A DNA stretch of 15,647 nucleotides from Bacteroidota bacterium. Lineage in GTDB: Bacteria; Bacteroidota; Bacteroidia; Chitinophagales; Chitinophagaceae. Below, piece by piece: positions 5,708 to 12,730 of this stretch. Below the pieces are notes generated by a model that saw only the letters and a list, made by a program, of their open reading frames with translations, did no database searches and was not told the DNA's origin. Position 1 is the stretch's first letter. The number at the start of each line of letters is the position of its first letter. The stretch lies in assembly GCA_023412975.1 (NCBI GenBank), contig JAEZRB010000323.1, positions 1 to 15,647 on the forward strand, in the 5' to 3' direction. The translations under genes and the position numbers were made by a program.

Positions 5708-8605
5708 TTAACCGAGTTCAGTTTTTAAGAACCTGGCAGTATGACTTTCCTCGTTTTTCACCAGGTCTTCCGGCGTACCCTCAAACAATATCCTGCCTCC
5801 ACCGTCGCCGCCTTCGGGCCCAATATCGATGATATGATCCGCAACTTTGATAACATCCATATTATGTTCGATCACCAGCACGGTATTGCCTCGTTCAACC
5901 AGCTTGTTCAAAACATCAAGCAGGTGACGGATATCTTCAAAATGCAAACCAGTTGTGGGCTCATCAAGAATATAGAATGTTTTTCCAGTGTCTCTTTTTG
6001 AAAGTTCGGTCGACAGTTTTACACGTTGTGCCTCGCCCCCACTTAAGGTGACCGCCGACTGGCCGAGGGTGATATATCCAAGTCCTACTTCCTGCAGGAC
6101 TTTTATCTTACGGTAGATATAAGGTACCGGCTGGAAAAACTCTACTGCTTCTTCAACTGTCATTTCCAGAACATCAGCGATAGATTTGCCTTTATAACGG
6201 ATCTCGAGTGTTTCGCGGTTGTAACGTTTACCATTACATTTCTCACAATGCACATATACATCGGGCAGGAAATTCAATTCAATCACCCGCATACCCCCGC
6301 CTTCACACACATCGCAGCGACCGCTTTTGACATTGAAGGAAAACCGCCCTGCATTATACCCCCTGATCTTTGCCTCGGGTATCGATGCGAAAAGTGTTCT
6401 GATCTCGGTGAAAAAGCCACAATAAGTTGCCGGGTTACTTCGCGGTGTGCGTCCAATTGGAGACTGGTCAATCTCCACTACCTTATCAATATGATCCAGC
6501 CCTTTTATCGATTTGTATTCGAGCGGTGCGGTTCTCGAACCATAGGCATGCTGGGAAAGTATCGGGTATAAGGTCTCATTGATCAGGGTGGACTTACCGC
6601 TTCCACTTACACCTGTGACCACAATGAATTTTCCCAATGGGAACTTCACGTCAACATTATTTAAATTGTTACCCTTCGCACCTTTCAGTTCAAGAAATTT
6701 TCCGTTTCCTTTTCGTCTTTCAGCGGGCACTTCGATCTTCAATCGACCATTCAGATAACCCGATGTAATGGTGTCGAGTTTCAATAGTTGCTTCGGATCT
6801 CCCTGCGCGACTACCCTTCCGCCATGGTAACCTGCTCTGGGACCGATATCGATCAGGTGATCGGCAGCCAGCATGATATCTTTATCGTGTTCTACGACTA
6901 AGACGCTATTACCTATATCACGCAGGTTTTTCAACGCGTCGATCAGGCGATGGTTGTCTCGCTGGTGTAATCCGATGGACGGTTCATCCAGTACATAAGT
7001 GATACCCTGCAACTGTGAACCGATCTGCGTCGCCAGCCTTATACGCTGCGATTCCCCGCCGCTCAATGTTTTTGAGCTGCGATTAAGGGTAAGGTAAGTG
7101 AGACCCACGTCAAGTAAAAATTGCAGGCGTTCCCGGATCTCTTTTAGTACATCTTTCCCAATAATATTCTGCTTATTCGAAATGCGTAACTCAATTCCGT
7201 CGAGCCAGGCGGCAAGGTTGTCCAGATTCATGTTGCCCAACTCGGCGATATTGCGACCAGCCACTTTAAACCAGAGACTTTCCTTTTTCAGGCGCGTGCC
7301 ATTACAGGTCTCGCAGGGCTTAAGTTGCATATAGTCTTCAGCCCAATTGCGGAGTTCTTCTTTTTGCCCATTGTTGAACCATCGGTTTAGCATATTCACA
7401 ATACCTTCATAATCGCCGTTACTACCACTAGCTATGTTGTCAAAATCAATCTCCTGCTCAATCCCCTCCTCGTTACCATACAGTAAAATGTTTAGTGACT
7501 TTTTAGGTATATCGCTGATTGGTTTTGTAAGTGAAATTTTATTCATCTTAGCGACTGCCTCCGCCGTCTTATACACATAAGCTTCCCTTTCACCTCCCAG
7601 GGGCGCGATGCCGCCTTCACCAATACTTAAAGATGGGTCGGGGATAACGGCATCCATATTTATATGAAAGGTAGTACCGAGACCCTTGCAGGCAGGACAT
7701 GCTCCGTAGGGTGAATTAAATGAAAAGGCATTGGGTGAAGGCTCTTCATAACTGATACCGGTATCTTCACACATTAGTAATTTGGAATAAGAGGCACTTG
7801 TTGCGGCTGCGTGAGATTCGTCAAATAGAGAAGCTTCTTTTTTTCTGCTGGTGCTCCTGCCTTCACCAGCTTCCGGAGTCATGGTGGTTACAAACATGAG
7901 ATCTTTTCCAAGCTTTAATGCCTGCTGCACACTTTGGCTCAGCCTGGCTTTCAGATCATCAGTTACCTGGAGCCTGTCAACCACCAATTCAATATCATGG
8001 ATCTTGTACCGATCCACCTGCATTTTAGGAACGAGGTCTTTGATTTCACCATCAACCCTCACTTTCAAAAAACCTTTTTTGCGAATGTCTTCAAAGAGTT
8101 CGCGGTAATGGCCTTTACGGCCACGCACCAGTGGAGCGAGGAGGTTTATTTTTTTCCCGTAAAACCTTGTGAAGATATTCTCGACGATTTCTTCCTCGCT
8201 CCACTTCACCATTTTTTTTCCGGTATTGTATGAATAGGCTTCACCAATACGCGCAAACATCAGCCTGAGAAAATCGTAGACTTCTGTAATGGTACCAACC
8301 GTGGAACGCGGGTTCTTGTTTGTCGTTTTTTGTTCGATGGAAATTACCGGCGACAACCCCGTGATCTTATCGACGTCGGGCCTTTCCATATCGCCGATAA
8401 ACTGACGTGCATAAGCTCCGAAAGTTTCCATATAGCGACGCTGGCCTTCAGAATAAATGGTATCAAAGGCAAGTGATGACTTGCCACTACCGCTAATTCC
8501 GGTTATAACAACCAGTTTGTTTTTTGGTATGGCAATGTCAATATTTTTAAGATTATGTTCTCTCGCGCCAAATACTTCAATGACATCTTCCGTTATCTTT
8601 TCCAT
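5708..8605 (-). CDS. uvrA: UvrABC excinuclease subunit A
   Basis: UvrA is the ATP-dependent damage-recognition dimer of nucleotide excision repair; it loads UvrB at lesions. This 965-residue protein has the full tandem ABC architecture: Walker A GISGSGKSS (36-44) and GVSGSGKST (about 664-672), two signature motifs TLSGGESQRIRL (about 512) and TLSGGEAQRVKL (about 848), and the two zinc-binding pairs CPAC/CETC (about 300 and 428) and CDVC/CEKC (about 762 and 785). Two Walker B regions (YVLDEPSIGLH, YILDEPTTGLH) are intact. It is slightly longer than the usual 940-950; a polar stretch near residues 245-275 (EAGEGRSTSRKKEASLFDE) lies just before the first zinc region. It stands alone and converges on the Yip1-family gene across a shared terminator. 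Confidence 0.98.
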   Translation of the reverse strand: MEKITEDVIEVFGAREHNLKNIDIAIPKNKLVVITGISGSGKSSLAFDTIYSEGQRRYMETFGAYARQFIGDMERPDVDKITGLSPVISIEQKTTNKNPRSTVGTITEVYDFLRLMFARIGEAYSYNTGKKMVKWSEEEIVENIFTRFYGKKINLLAPLVRGRKGHYRELFEDIRKKGFLKVRVDGEIKDLVPKMQVDRYKIHDIELVVDRLQVTDDLKARLSQSVQQALKLGKDLMFVTTMTPEAGEGRSTSRKKEASLFDESHAAATSASYSKLLMCEDTGISYEEPSPNAFSFNSPYGACPACKGLGTTFHINMDAVIPDPSLSIGEGGIAPLGGEREAYVYKTAEAVAKMNKISLTKPISDIPKKSLNILLYGNEEGIEQEIDFDNIASGSNGDYEGIVNMLNRWFNNGQKEELRNWAEDYMQLKPCETCNGTRLKKESLWFKVAGRNIAELGNMNLDNLAAWLDGIELRISNKQNIIGKDVLKEIRERLQFLLDVGLTYLTLNRSSKTLSGGESQRIRLATQIGSQLQGITYVLDEPSIGLHQRDNHRLIDALKNLRDIGNSVLVVEHDKDIMLAADHLIDIGPRAGYHGGRVVAQGDPKQLLKLDTITSGYLNGRLKIEVPAERRKGNGKFLELKGAKGNNLNNVDVKFPLGKFIVVTGVSGSGKSTLINETLYPILSQHAYGSRTAPLEYKSIKGLDHIDKVVEIDQSPIGRTPRSNPATYCGFFTEIRTLFASIPEAKIRGYNAGRFSFNVKSGRCDVCEGGGMRVIELNFLPDVYVHCEKCNGKRYNRETLEIRYKGKSIADVLEMTVEEAVEFFQPVPYIYRKIKVLQEVGLGYITLGQSAVTLSGGEAQRVKLSTELSKRDTGKTFYILDEPTTGLHFEDIRHLLDVLNKLVERGNTVLVIEHNMDVIKVADHIIDIGPEGGDGGGRILFEGTPEDLVKNEESHTARFLKTELG

Positions 8606-8648
8606 AATAATTTACAACATGATTATACAAGGCCGGAAATGGGGGCAA

Positions 8649-8656
8649 CGAAGATA
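8649..8656 (-). promoter_or_regulatory. Candidate -7 element for uvrA
   Basis: On the minus strand TATCTTCG matches the Bacteroidota -7 consensus TAnnTTTG with one mismatch, 43 nt before the uvrA ATG. No clear TTTG -33 element lies 19-21 bp upstream, so this is only a candidate. Confidence 0.35.
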
Positions 8657-8851
8657 AAACAAGCTGCAGGGGAAAAACTCATAAAAATCCTGCCTAAGCG
8701 TATTTGATTGATTTTCAATAATTAGCATTTGATAAAGTCTGGAAAACCAAGAATTTTTAGGCAAACCGATTCAAAAACGAATTTCTGGCACAATATTTAA
8801 ATAGAATGGGACGAAACCAAGGACATTAATCATCTTAAAATTTAAAATACC

Positions 8852-9592
8852 ATGAAAAAAATCGCAATCATTTCAAGTGCAGCATTATTGTTGACGGCTG
8901 CGGTGAGTGCCCAAACGGATACCGTTCCTAAGCAAAACACCGAACCAGTTTCAGAAACTACAGAGCCCGTTGCTAAAACATACAACGATAAATATAACAA
9001 CTGGACTGCTGACACTTACAAGATGCAGCCCATGCCTGAAGCGCTGACCATTGAAAAAATATTTCCTGTAATTGGCAAGTATGAAGTAACTGGTAAAGAT
9101 GGCCAGGCTACTACACTTACAGTTACTCTTGATGAAACTAATAAAGGTATTGTTTGGGTAGAAGGTTTACCGCAGGGAAAAATTAAAGCTACCCTGAGAA
9201 AATCTCCTGCTACTTACAAGATCCCCGCTCAACCTTTAAGCGAGACTGTTGCAGAAGAAGCAACTGATGAAAAAGCTGATAAAAAAGCGACCGCAAAAGC
9301 AAAAGAATTACCTGAAGGTGTTTTGATCTATGATAAAGATGCCAACGTATTGAACGTTTGCCTGGGTTGCAAATACAGCAATGAAGATCCTGCTATGGTT
9401 TTCACCCCTGCCGCTGAAGAAACTCCAGCTGCTGAAGAAGTGGAAAAGAAAACTACCAAGAATTCAAAAAAGACAACAACTAAGAAAGTTGAAAAAGTAA
9501 AACCTGTTCATTATACTGGTTCTAAAGTAATCGAAACTCCAGTTGAAGAAACAATTGAACAGCCCGTAGAACAACCCGCCGTACAACAATAA
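8852..9592 (+). CDS. Secreted Lys/Glu/Pro-rich protein of unknown function
   Basis: I do not recognise this family. The 246-residue product starts with a standard signal peptide (MKKIAIISSAALLLTAAVSAQ, cleavage probably after SA), so it is exported to the periplasm or beyond. A Thr/Glu-rich linker (about 21-42) precedes a probable folded part: IEKIFPVIGKYEVTG (about 67-81), strand-like TTLTVTLD and GIVWVEGLPQGKIKATL, then VLIYDKDANVLNVCLGC with a Cys-x-x-Cys pair near residues 170-173. The Ala/Glu/Lys segment about 131-150 and the tail from about residue 190 are low complexity; the tail has KKTTKNSKKTTTKK and PVEETIEQPVEQ repeats, like a histone-H1 or cell-wall-interacting tail. It is a lone gene with its own terminator downstream. 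The Cys pair could bind metal or form a disulfide; that is speculation. Confidence 0.75.
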   Translation: MKKIAIISSAALLLTAAVSAQTDTVPKQNTEPVSETTEPVAKTYNDKYNNWTADTYKMQPMPEALTIEKIFPVIGKYEVTGKDGQATTLTVTLDETNKGIVWVEGLPQGKIKATLRKSPATYKIPAQPLSETVAEEATDEKADKKATAKAKELPEGVLIYDKDANVLNVCLGCKYSNEDPAMVFTPAAEETPAAEEVEKKTTKNSKKTTTKKVEKVKPVHYTGSKVIETPVEETIEQPVEQPAVQQ

Positions 9593-9631
9593 ATGAATTA
9601 TTGATTTGTATCCGGTGAAAAAAATAAAAAC

Positions 9632-9658
9632 AGAGATCGCTGCAAAGCGGTCTCTTTT
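9632..9658 (+). terminator. Intrinsic terminator after the secreted protein gene
   Basis: AGAGATCGCT and AGCGGTCTCT form a 10-bp stem with one G-U pair, closed by a GCAA tetraloop of the stable GNRA class and followed by TTT. An A-rich stretch precedes it. It lies about 40 nt after the stop codon and insulates the following riboswitch operon. Confidence 0.85.
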
Positions 9659-9700
9659 CATTGGTGCCTGTCTGCGATAGATGAGGAAAAAAATTAAAAA

Positions 9701-9733
9701 TTTGGAAGTATAGTTTTCCCTCACCTATCTTTG
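9701..9733 (+). promoter_or_regulatory. Bacteroidota promoter of the methionine operon
   Basis: TTTG at 9701-9704 and TATCTTTG at 9726-9733 are perfect matches to the Bacteroidota primary sigma factor consensus (TTTG at -33, TAnnTTTG at -7) with 21 bp between them. A transcript starting around 9740 would begin about 14 nt before helix P1 of the SAM-I aptamer, the expected arrangement. Confidence 0.85.
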
Positions 9734-9753
9734 CAACAGTTCTTTAATCATCA

Positions 9754-9859
9754 CTTATCAAGAAAGGCTGAGGGTAATGGCCCGGCGAAGCCTTGACAAC
9801 CTATCCTGTGCAAACAGGAAAAGGTGCCAACTCCATCCGCCAGCTGGCGGACAGATAAG
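9754..9859 (+). promoter_or_regulatory. SAM-I (S-box) riboswitch aptamer
   Basis: All SAM-I elements are visible. P1 is CTTATC (9754-9759) with GATAAG (9854-9859). P2 is AAGGCT (9764-9769) with AGCCTT (9889 minus 100, i.e. 9789-9794), containing a GA-rich kink-turn and an inner GGG/CCC helix. The L2 bases TGGC (9778-9781) can pair with GCCA (9826-9829) in J3/4 as the family pseudoknot. P3 is ACC and TCCTG (9799-9801, 9804-9808) with CAGGA and GGT (9815-9819, 9823-9825). P4 is the palindrome at 9836-9851. It precedes metY-metX-hom, the classic target set. SAM binding should stabilise P1 and leave the downstream terminator free to form, turning expression off. Confidence 0.95.
9836..9851. repeat. 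Perfect 16-bp palindrome forming riboswitch helix P4
   Basis: TCCGCCAGCTGGCGGA is perfectly self-complementary. In RNA it folds as a 6-bp hairpin with an AGCT loop, exactly where helix P4 of a SAM-I aptamer should be. Its arms are close to those of the palindrome at 15562-15578 (TCCCGCC/GGCGGGA). Confidence 0.8.
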
Positions 9860-9897
9860 CCAGATTTCTAGCTTCGAAAATAGTACCTAATATATTC

Positions 9898-9931
9898 AAG
9901 CTCATCTGATTTATCGGGTGAGCTTTTTTTT
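9898..9931 (+). terminator. Riboswitch-controlled intrinsic terminator
   Basis: AAGCTCATCT (9898-9907) pairs with GGGTGAGCTT (9916-9925) including two wobble pairs, followed by a run of eight T (9924-9931). The left arm and loop (9904-9915) can instead pair with 9854-9865, the P1 3' strand and the bases after it: GATAAGCCAGAT against ATCTGATTTATC gives 11 of 12 pairs. That is a standard anti-terminator, predicting transcription on at low SAM and off at high SAM. Confidence 0.88.
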
Positions 9932-10342
9932 ATCCCCGAATTTGGGGATTGGAAACAGCTCCCCCGCAGACTTACCTTCCCGTTTTCTGATAAGTGCTCT
10001 GATCTATTTTTTACCCCTGATTCTTAATGATGAAGGTAAAAGTCCGAAGACATGAGCAACAGAAAGACGCTGATCAACAGCAAACCCACACCAAAAACTG
10101 GCGAGAGAAACAAACACTCGTTCATCGTAAGCATTAACAGTTATTTAAATGCCGCAAGGGAAGAAAATTTGCTGGATCAGGAATACCCTACTAAATTCGT
10201 AGGCTACTATGCAAGTACCAGGATCTGATATTGTATTTAGCTGCCACCTGGCAAGCTGTTGTACTTGCTTTACCATGCGCTAGCATTCTTTTCCCGGTAC
10301 CCCGGCCTTTTACCTTTTATTCAAAAACTAAAAATAAAGACC
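9932..10342 (+). other. Long leader between terminator and metY
   Basis: About 410 nt separate the riboswitch terminator from metY. It holds a 6-bp hairpin directly after the terminator (ATCCCC 9932-9937 with GGGGAT 9944-9949), the 58-codon ORF at 10052-10228, and a weak hairpin GCAAG/CTTGC around 10250-10267. I found no good TTTG/TAnnTTTG promoter in it, so metY probably depends on the riboswitch promoter. Confidence 0.55.
10052..10228 (+). CDS. Possible 58-residue small protein in the SAM-riboswitch leader
   Basis: An ATG at 10052 opens a 58-codon frame ending in TGA at 10226-10228. The N-terminal third is basic (MSNRKTLINSKPTPKTGERN), followed by a more protein-like segment FIVSINSYLNAAREENLL that could form a helix and a Tyr-rich end (KFVGYYASTRI). 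There is no signal peptide, membrane segment or known motif, and I recognise no family. It lies between the riboswitch terminator and metY in the same direction, so it would be transcribed only when SAM is low. Its start context AAGACATGAGCAACA nearly repeats that of metY. It could be a real small protein, a leader peptide or a remnant of a former gene; chance cannot be excluded at this length. Confidence 0.4.
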   Translation: MSNRKTLINSKPTPKTGERNKHSFIVSINSYLNAAREENLLDQEYPTKFVGYYASTRI

Positions 10343-11668
10343 ATGAGCAACAACCTTCACTTTGAAACCCTTCAGCTACATGCTGGACAAAAAATTGACC
10401 CTACTACCAAATCAAGGGCAGTGCCTATTTACCAAACTACTTCCTATGCTTTTGACAGCAGCGACCATGCAGCAAATCTTTTTGGTCTGCGGGAGTTTGG
10501 AAATATTTATACCCGTATCATGAACCCCACCACCGATGTTTTTGAGCAAAGGATCGCGGCGCTCGAAGGTGGTGTGGCTGCCCTGGCCACCGCATCAGGA
10601 CAGGCTGCCCAGTTCCTGGCGCTGAACAACATCCTGCAGGCAGGGGATAATTTCATCACAACCCCATACCTCTACGGCGGTACATACAATCAGTTTAAAG
10701 TAGCGTTTAAACGCCTCGGTATAGATGCACGCTTTGCAAAAGGCGATGACGTCGAAAGTTTTGTTCCCCTGATCGACAAAAACACAAAAGCGATTTACCT
10801 GGAAACTATAGGTAACCCTCGTCTCAATATTCCCGATTTTGAAAAATTTGCTGCCCTGGCAAAAGAGTATGACCTGCCCCTGGTTGTTGACAACACCTTT
10901 GCCGGTGCGGGATACCTTTTTCGCCCAATCGAGTACGGCGCAAACGTTGTTGTTCAGTCAGCTACTAAATGGATCGGCGGTCATGGTACCAGCATTGGCG
11001 GCGTGATCGTTGACGGCGGTAACTACAATTGGAGTAATGGAAAGTTCCCTCAGTTTACTGAGCCTTCCGAAGGATATCATGGTCTAAAATTCTGGGATGT
11101 TTTCGGTGAAGGCAACCCGCTTGGTCTACCAAACATCGCTTTTGCCATTCGCGCACGTGTGGAAGGGCTTCGCGACCTGGGACCTTCTATGAGTCCGTTT
11201 AATTCATTCCTGTTGTTGCAGGGGCTGGAAACTTTGTCTCTGCGTCTCGACCGCCATGTACAAAACGCGCTGGCCCTGGCACAATGGTTGGAAGAGCACC
11301 CATCTGTTGAATATGTTCAATACCCCGGTTTGAAAAGCAGCCCATACAATGCGCTGGCAAAAATATATCTGAAACGCGGTTTTGGTGGCATCCTGAACTT
11401 TGGAATCAAAGGCGGCCTGGAAAGCGGTCGTAAGTTCATCGATTCACTCCAGCTCACCAGCCACCTGGCAAATGTAGGTGATGCCAAGACTCTTGCTATT
11501 CACCCTGCATCAACAACCCACGAGCAACTGGGAGAGGCTGAACAAAAAGCCGCTGGCGTTGAACCCAACCTTGTTCGTATCAGCGCAGGCCTGGAGCATA
11601 TTGATGATATAAAAGCAGATTTCGAACAGGCATTTAAAAAAGTTTTTGCCAAAGAATTAGTCGCATAA
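10343..11668 (+). CDS. metY: O-acetylhomoserine sulfhydrylase (MetY)
   Basis: MetY is a PLP enzyme of the Cys/Met metabolism family that replaces the acetyl group of O-acetyl-L-homoserine with sulfide, giving homocysteine. I start it at the ATG at 10343 (441 residues), because MSNNLHFETLQLHAGQ is the normal family N-terminus; a TTG 84 nt earlier adds unrelated residues. Visible motifs: YTRIMNPT (56-63), SGQAAQ (85-90), the cofactor-ring region VVDNTFA with Asp183, and SATKWIGGHG (206-215) carrying the PLP Schiff-base Lys209. The length above 420 and the insert around NWSNGKFPQFTEPSEGYHG fit MetY better than cystathionine gamma-synthase or MetZ. It is the first gene of the metY-metX-hom operon; metX begins one base after its stop, under the SAM-I riboswitch. 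Confidence 0.95.
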   Translation: MSNNLHFETLQLHAGQKIDPTTKSRAVPIYQTTSYAFDSSDHAANLFGLREFGNIYTRIMNPTTDVFEQRIAALEGGVAALATASGQAAQFLALNNILQAGDNFITTPYLYGGTYNQFKVAFKRLGIDARFAKGDDVESFVPLIDKNTKAIYLETIGNPRLNIPDFEKFAALAKEYDLPLVVDNTFAGAGYLFRPIEYGANVVVQSATKWIGGHGTSIGGVIVDGGNYNWSNGKFPQFTEPSEGYHGLKFWDVFGEGNPLGLPNIAFAIRARVEGLRDLGPSMSPFNSFLLLQGLETLSLRLDRHVQNALALAQWLEEHPSVEYVQYPGLKSSPYNALAKIYLKRGFGGILNFGIKGGLESGRKFIDSLQLTSHLANVGDAKTLAIHPASTTHEQLGEAEQKAAGVEPNLVRISAGLEHIDDIKADFEQAFKKVFAKELVA

Positions 11669-11669
11669 G

Positions 11670-12728
11670 ATGACCACAACCTTTCAATACGATCGCCCAT
11701 TTATTCTTGAGTCAGGGATAACCCTTCCGGGTTATCACCTGGCTTATACTACCCACGGAACACTGAATGCTGAAAAAACAAATGTGATATGGATCTTCCA
11801 TGCACTTACTGCCAACAGTAATCCGCTGGAATGGTGGCCGGGACTGGTAGGAGATGGTAAATATTTTGATCCCGCGAAGTATTTTATCATCTGTGTCAAC
11901 AAACCTGGTAGCCCTTACGGTAGCATTAGTCCTTTAAGTATTAACCCCGCCAGTTCGCAGCCCTGGTACCACGATTTTCCTGTGTTTACCATCAGGGATA
12001 TGATAAGGACGTACCAGCATTTGAAGAATCATCTAGGCATCCAAAAAGTTCATGCCGCCCTCGGTGGCAGCACCGGTGGTATGCAATTGCTGGAATGGGC
12101 GATTGAAGAGCCCGAACTCTTTGAACATATTGTACCCATTGCTACAAATGCGAGGCTGTCGCCCTGGGCTATTGCTTTCAATGCCTCACAACGGATGGCC
12201 ATTGAAGCCGACACAAGCTGGCTGGAACAAAGACCAGATGCGGGACAAAAAGGCCTGGCCGCGGCCAGATCGATAGCGTTGTTGTCCTATCGTCACTACA
12301 ACGGCTATGATATAACACAGGCAAGAGACAAGGCTTTTGTCGCGCTTACAAATAATGTTGCCTTTGCCGCGGATAATTACCAGCGCTACCAGGGCATAAA
12401 GCTGGTGAACCGTTTTAATGCGATTTGCTATTACCGCTTAAGCCAGAGCATGGACAGTCACGACGTGGGGAGAAACCGTGGTGGTGTGCGGAAAGCCCTG
12501 CAAAGGATTAGTGCCAAAACCCTTGTGATAGGAATTAAATCTGATGTGCTCTACCCCATTGCAGAACAGGAATACCTGCAAGATGCAATTCCCGGTGCCA
12601 GTTTATTAAGTATTGCCAGTGATTTTGGTCACGACGGTTTCTTGCTGGAGTATGAAAAAATTGAAACAGCGCTAAGAAAATTTATTGAAGATAAATCGTC
12701 TCATCATTTAAAAGTAGTTAACGAATAA
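11670..12728 (+). CDS. metX: Homoserine O-acetyltransferase (MetX)
   Basis: MetX acetylates L-homoserine from acetyl-CoA, producing the MetY substrate. The 352-residue alpha/beta-hydrolase has the family layout: LPGYHLAYTTHGTLN (19-33), HALTANS (44-50), NKPGSPYGS (77-85), the nucleophile elbow GGSTGGMQ (132-139, Ser134), SDVLYP (291-296, Asp292) and DFGHDGFL (318-325, His321), completing the catalytic triad. The elbow reads Thr where the usual MetX has Met (GGSMGGMQ), a mild variation. SMDSHDVGRNRGG is also typical. Acyl choice (acetyl rather than succinyl) is inferred from the neighbouring metY, which uses the acetyl ester. The gene starts one base after metY and hom starts two bases after its stop, so all three are one translational unit. 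Confidence 0.94.
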   Translation: MTTTFQYDRPFILESGITLPGYHLAYTTHGTLNAEKTNVIWIFHALTANSNPLEWWPGLVGDGKYFDPAKYFIICVNKPGSPYGSISPLSINPASSQPWYHDFPVFTIRDMIRTYQHLKNHLGIQKVHAALGGSTGGMQLLEWAIEEPELFEHIVPIATNARLSPWAIAFNASQRMAIEADTSWLEQRPDAGQKGLAAARSIALLSYRHYNGYDITQARDKAFVALTNNVAFAADNYQRYQGIKLVNRFNAICYYRLSQSMDSHDVGRNRGGVRKALQRISAKTLVIGIKSDVLYPIAEQEYLQDAIPGASLLSIASDFGHDGFLLEYEKIETALRKFIEDKSSHHLKVVNE

Positions 12729-12730
12729 AC

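Noticed and set aside
10027..10137. 36-codon ORF (ATGATGAAG start) in the metY leader
   Set aside because: It is short, very polar and overlaps the longer 58-codon frame; nothing favours it.
10259..10342. N-terminal extension of metY from a TTG
   Set aside because: The extra 28 residues do not resemble any MetY; the normal family N-terminus begins at the ATG at 10343.
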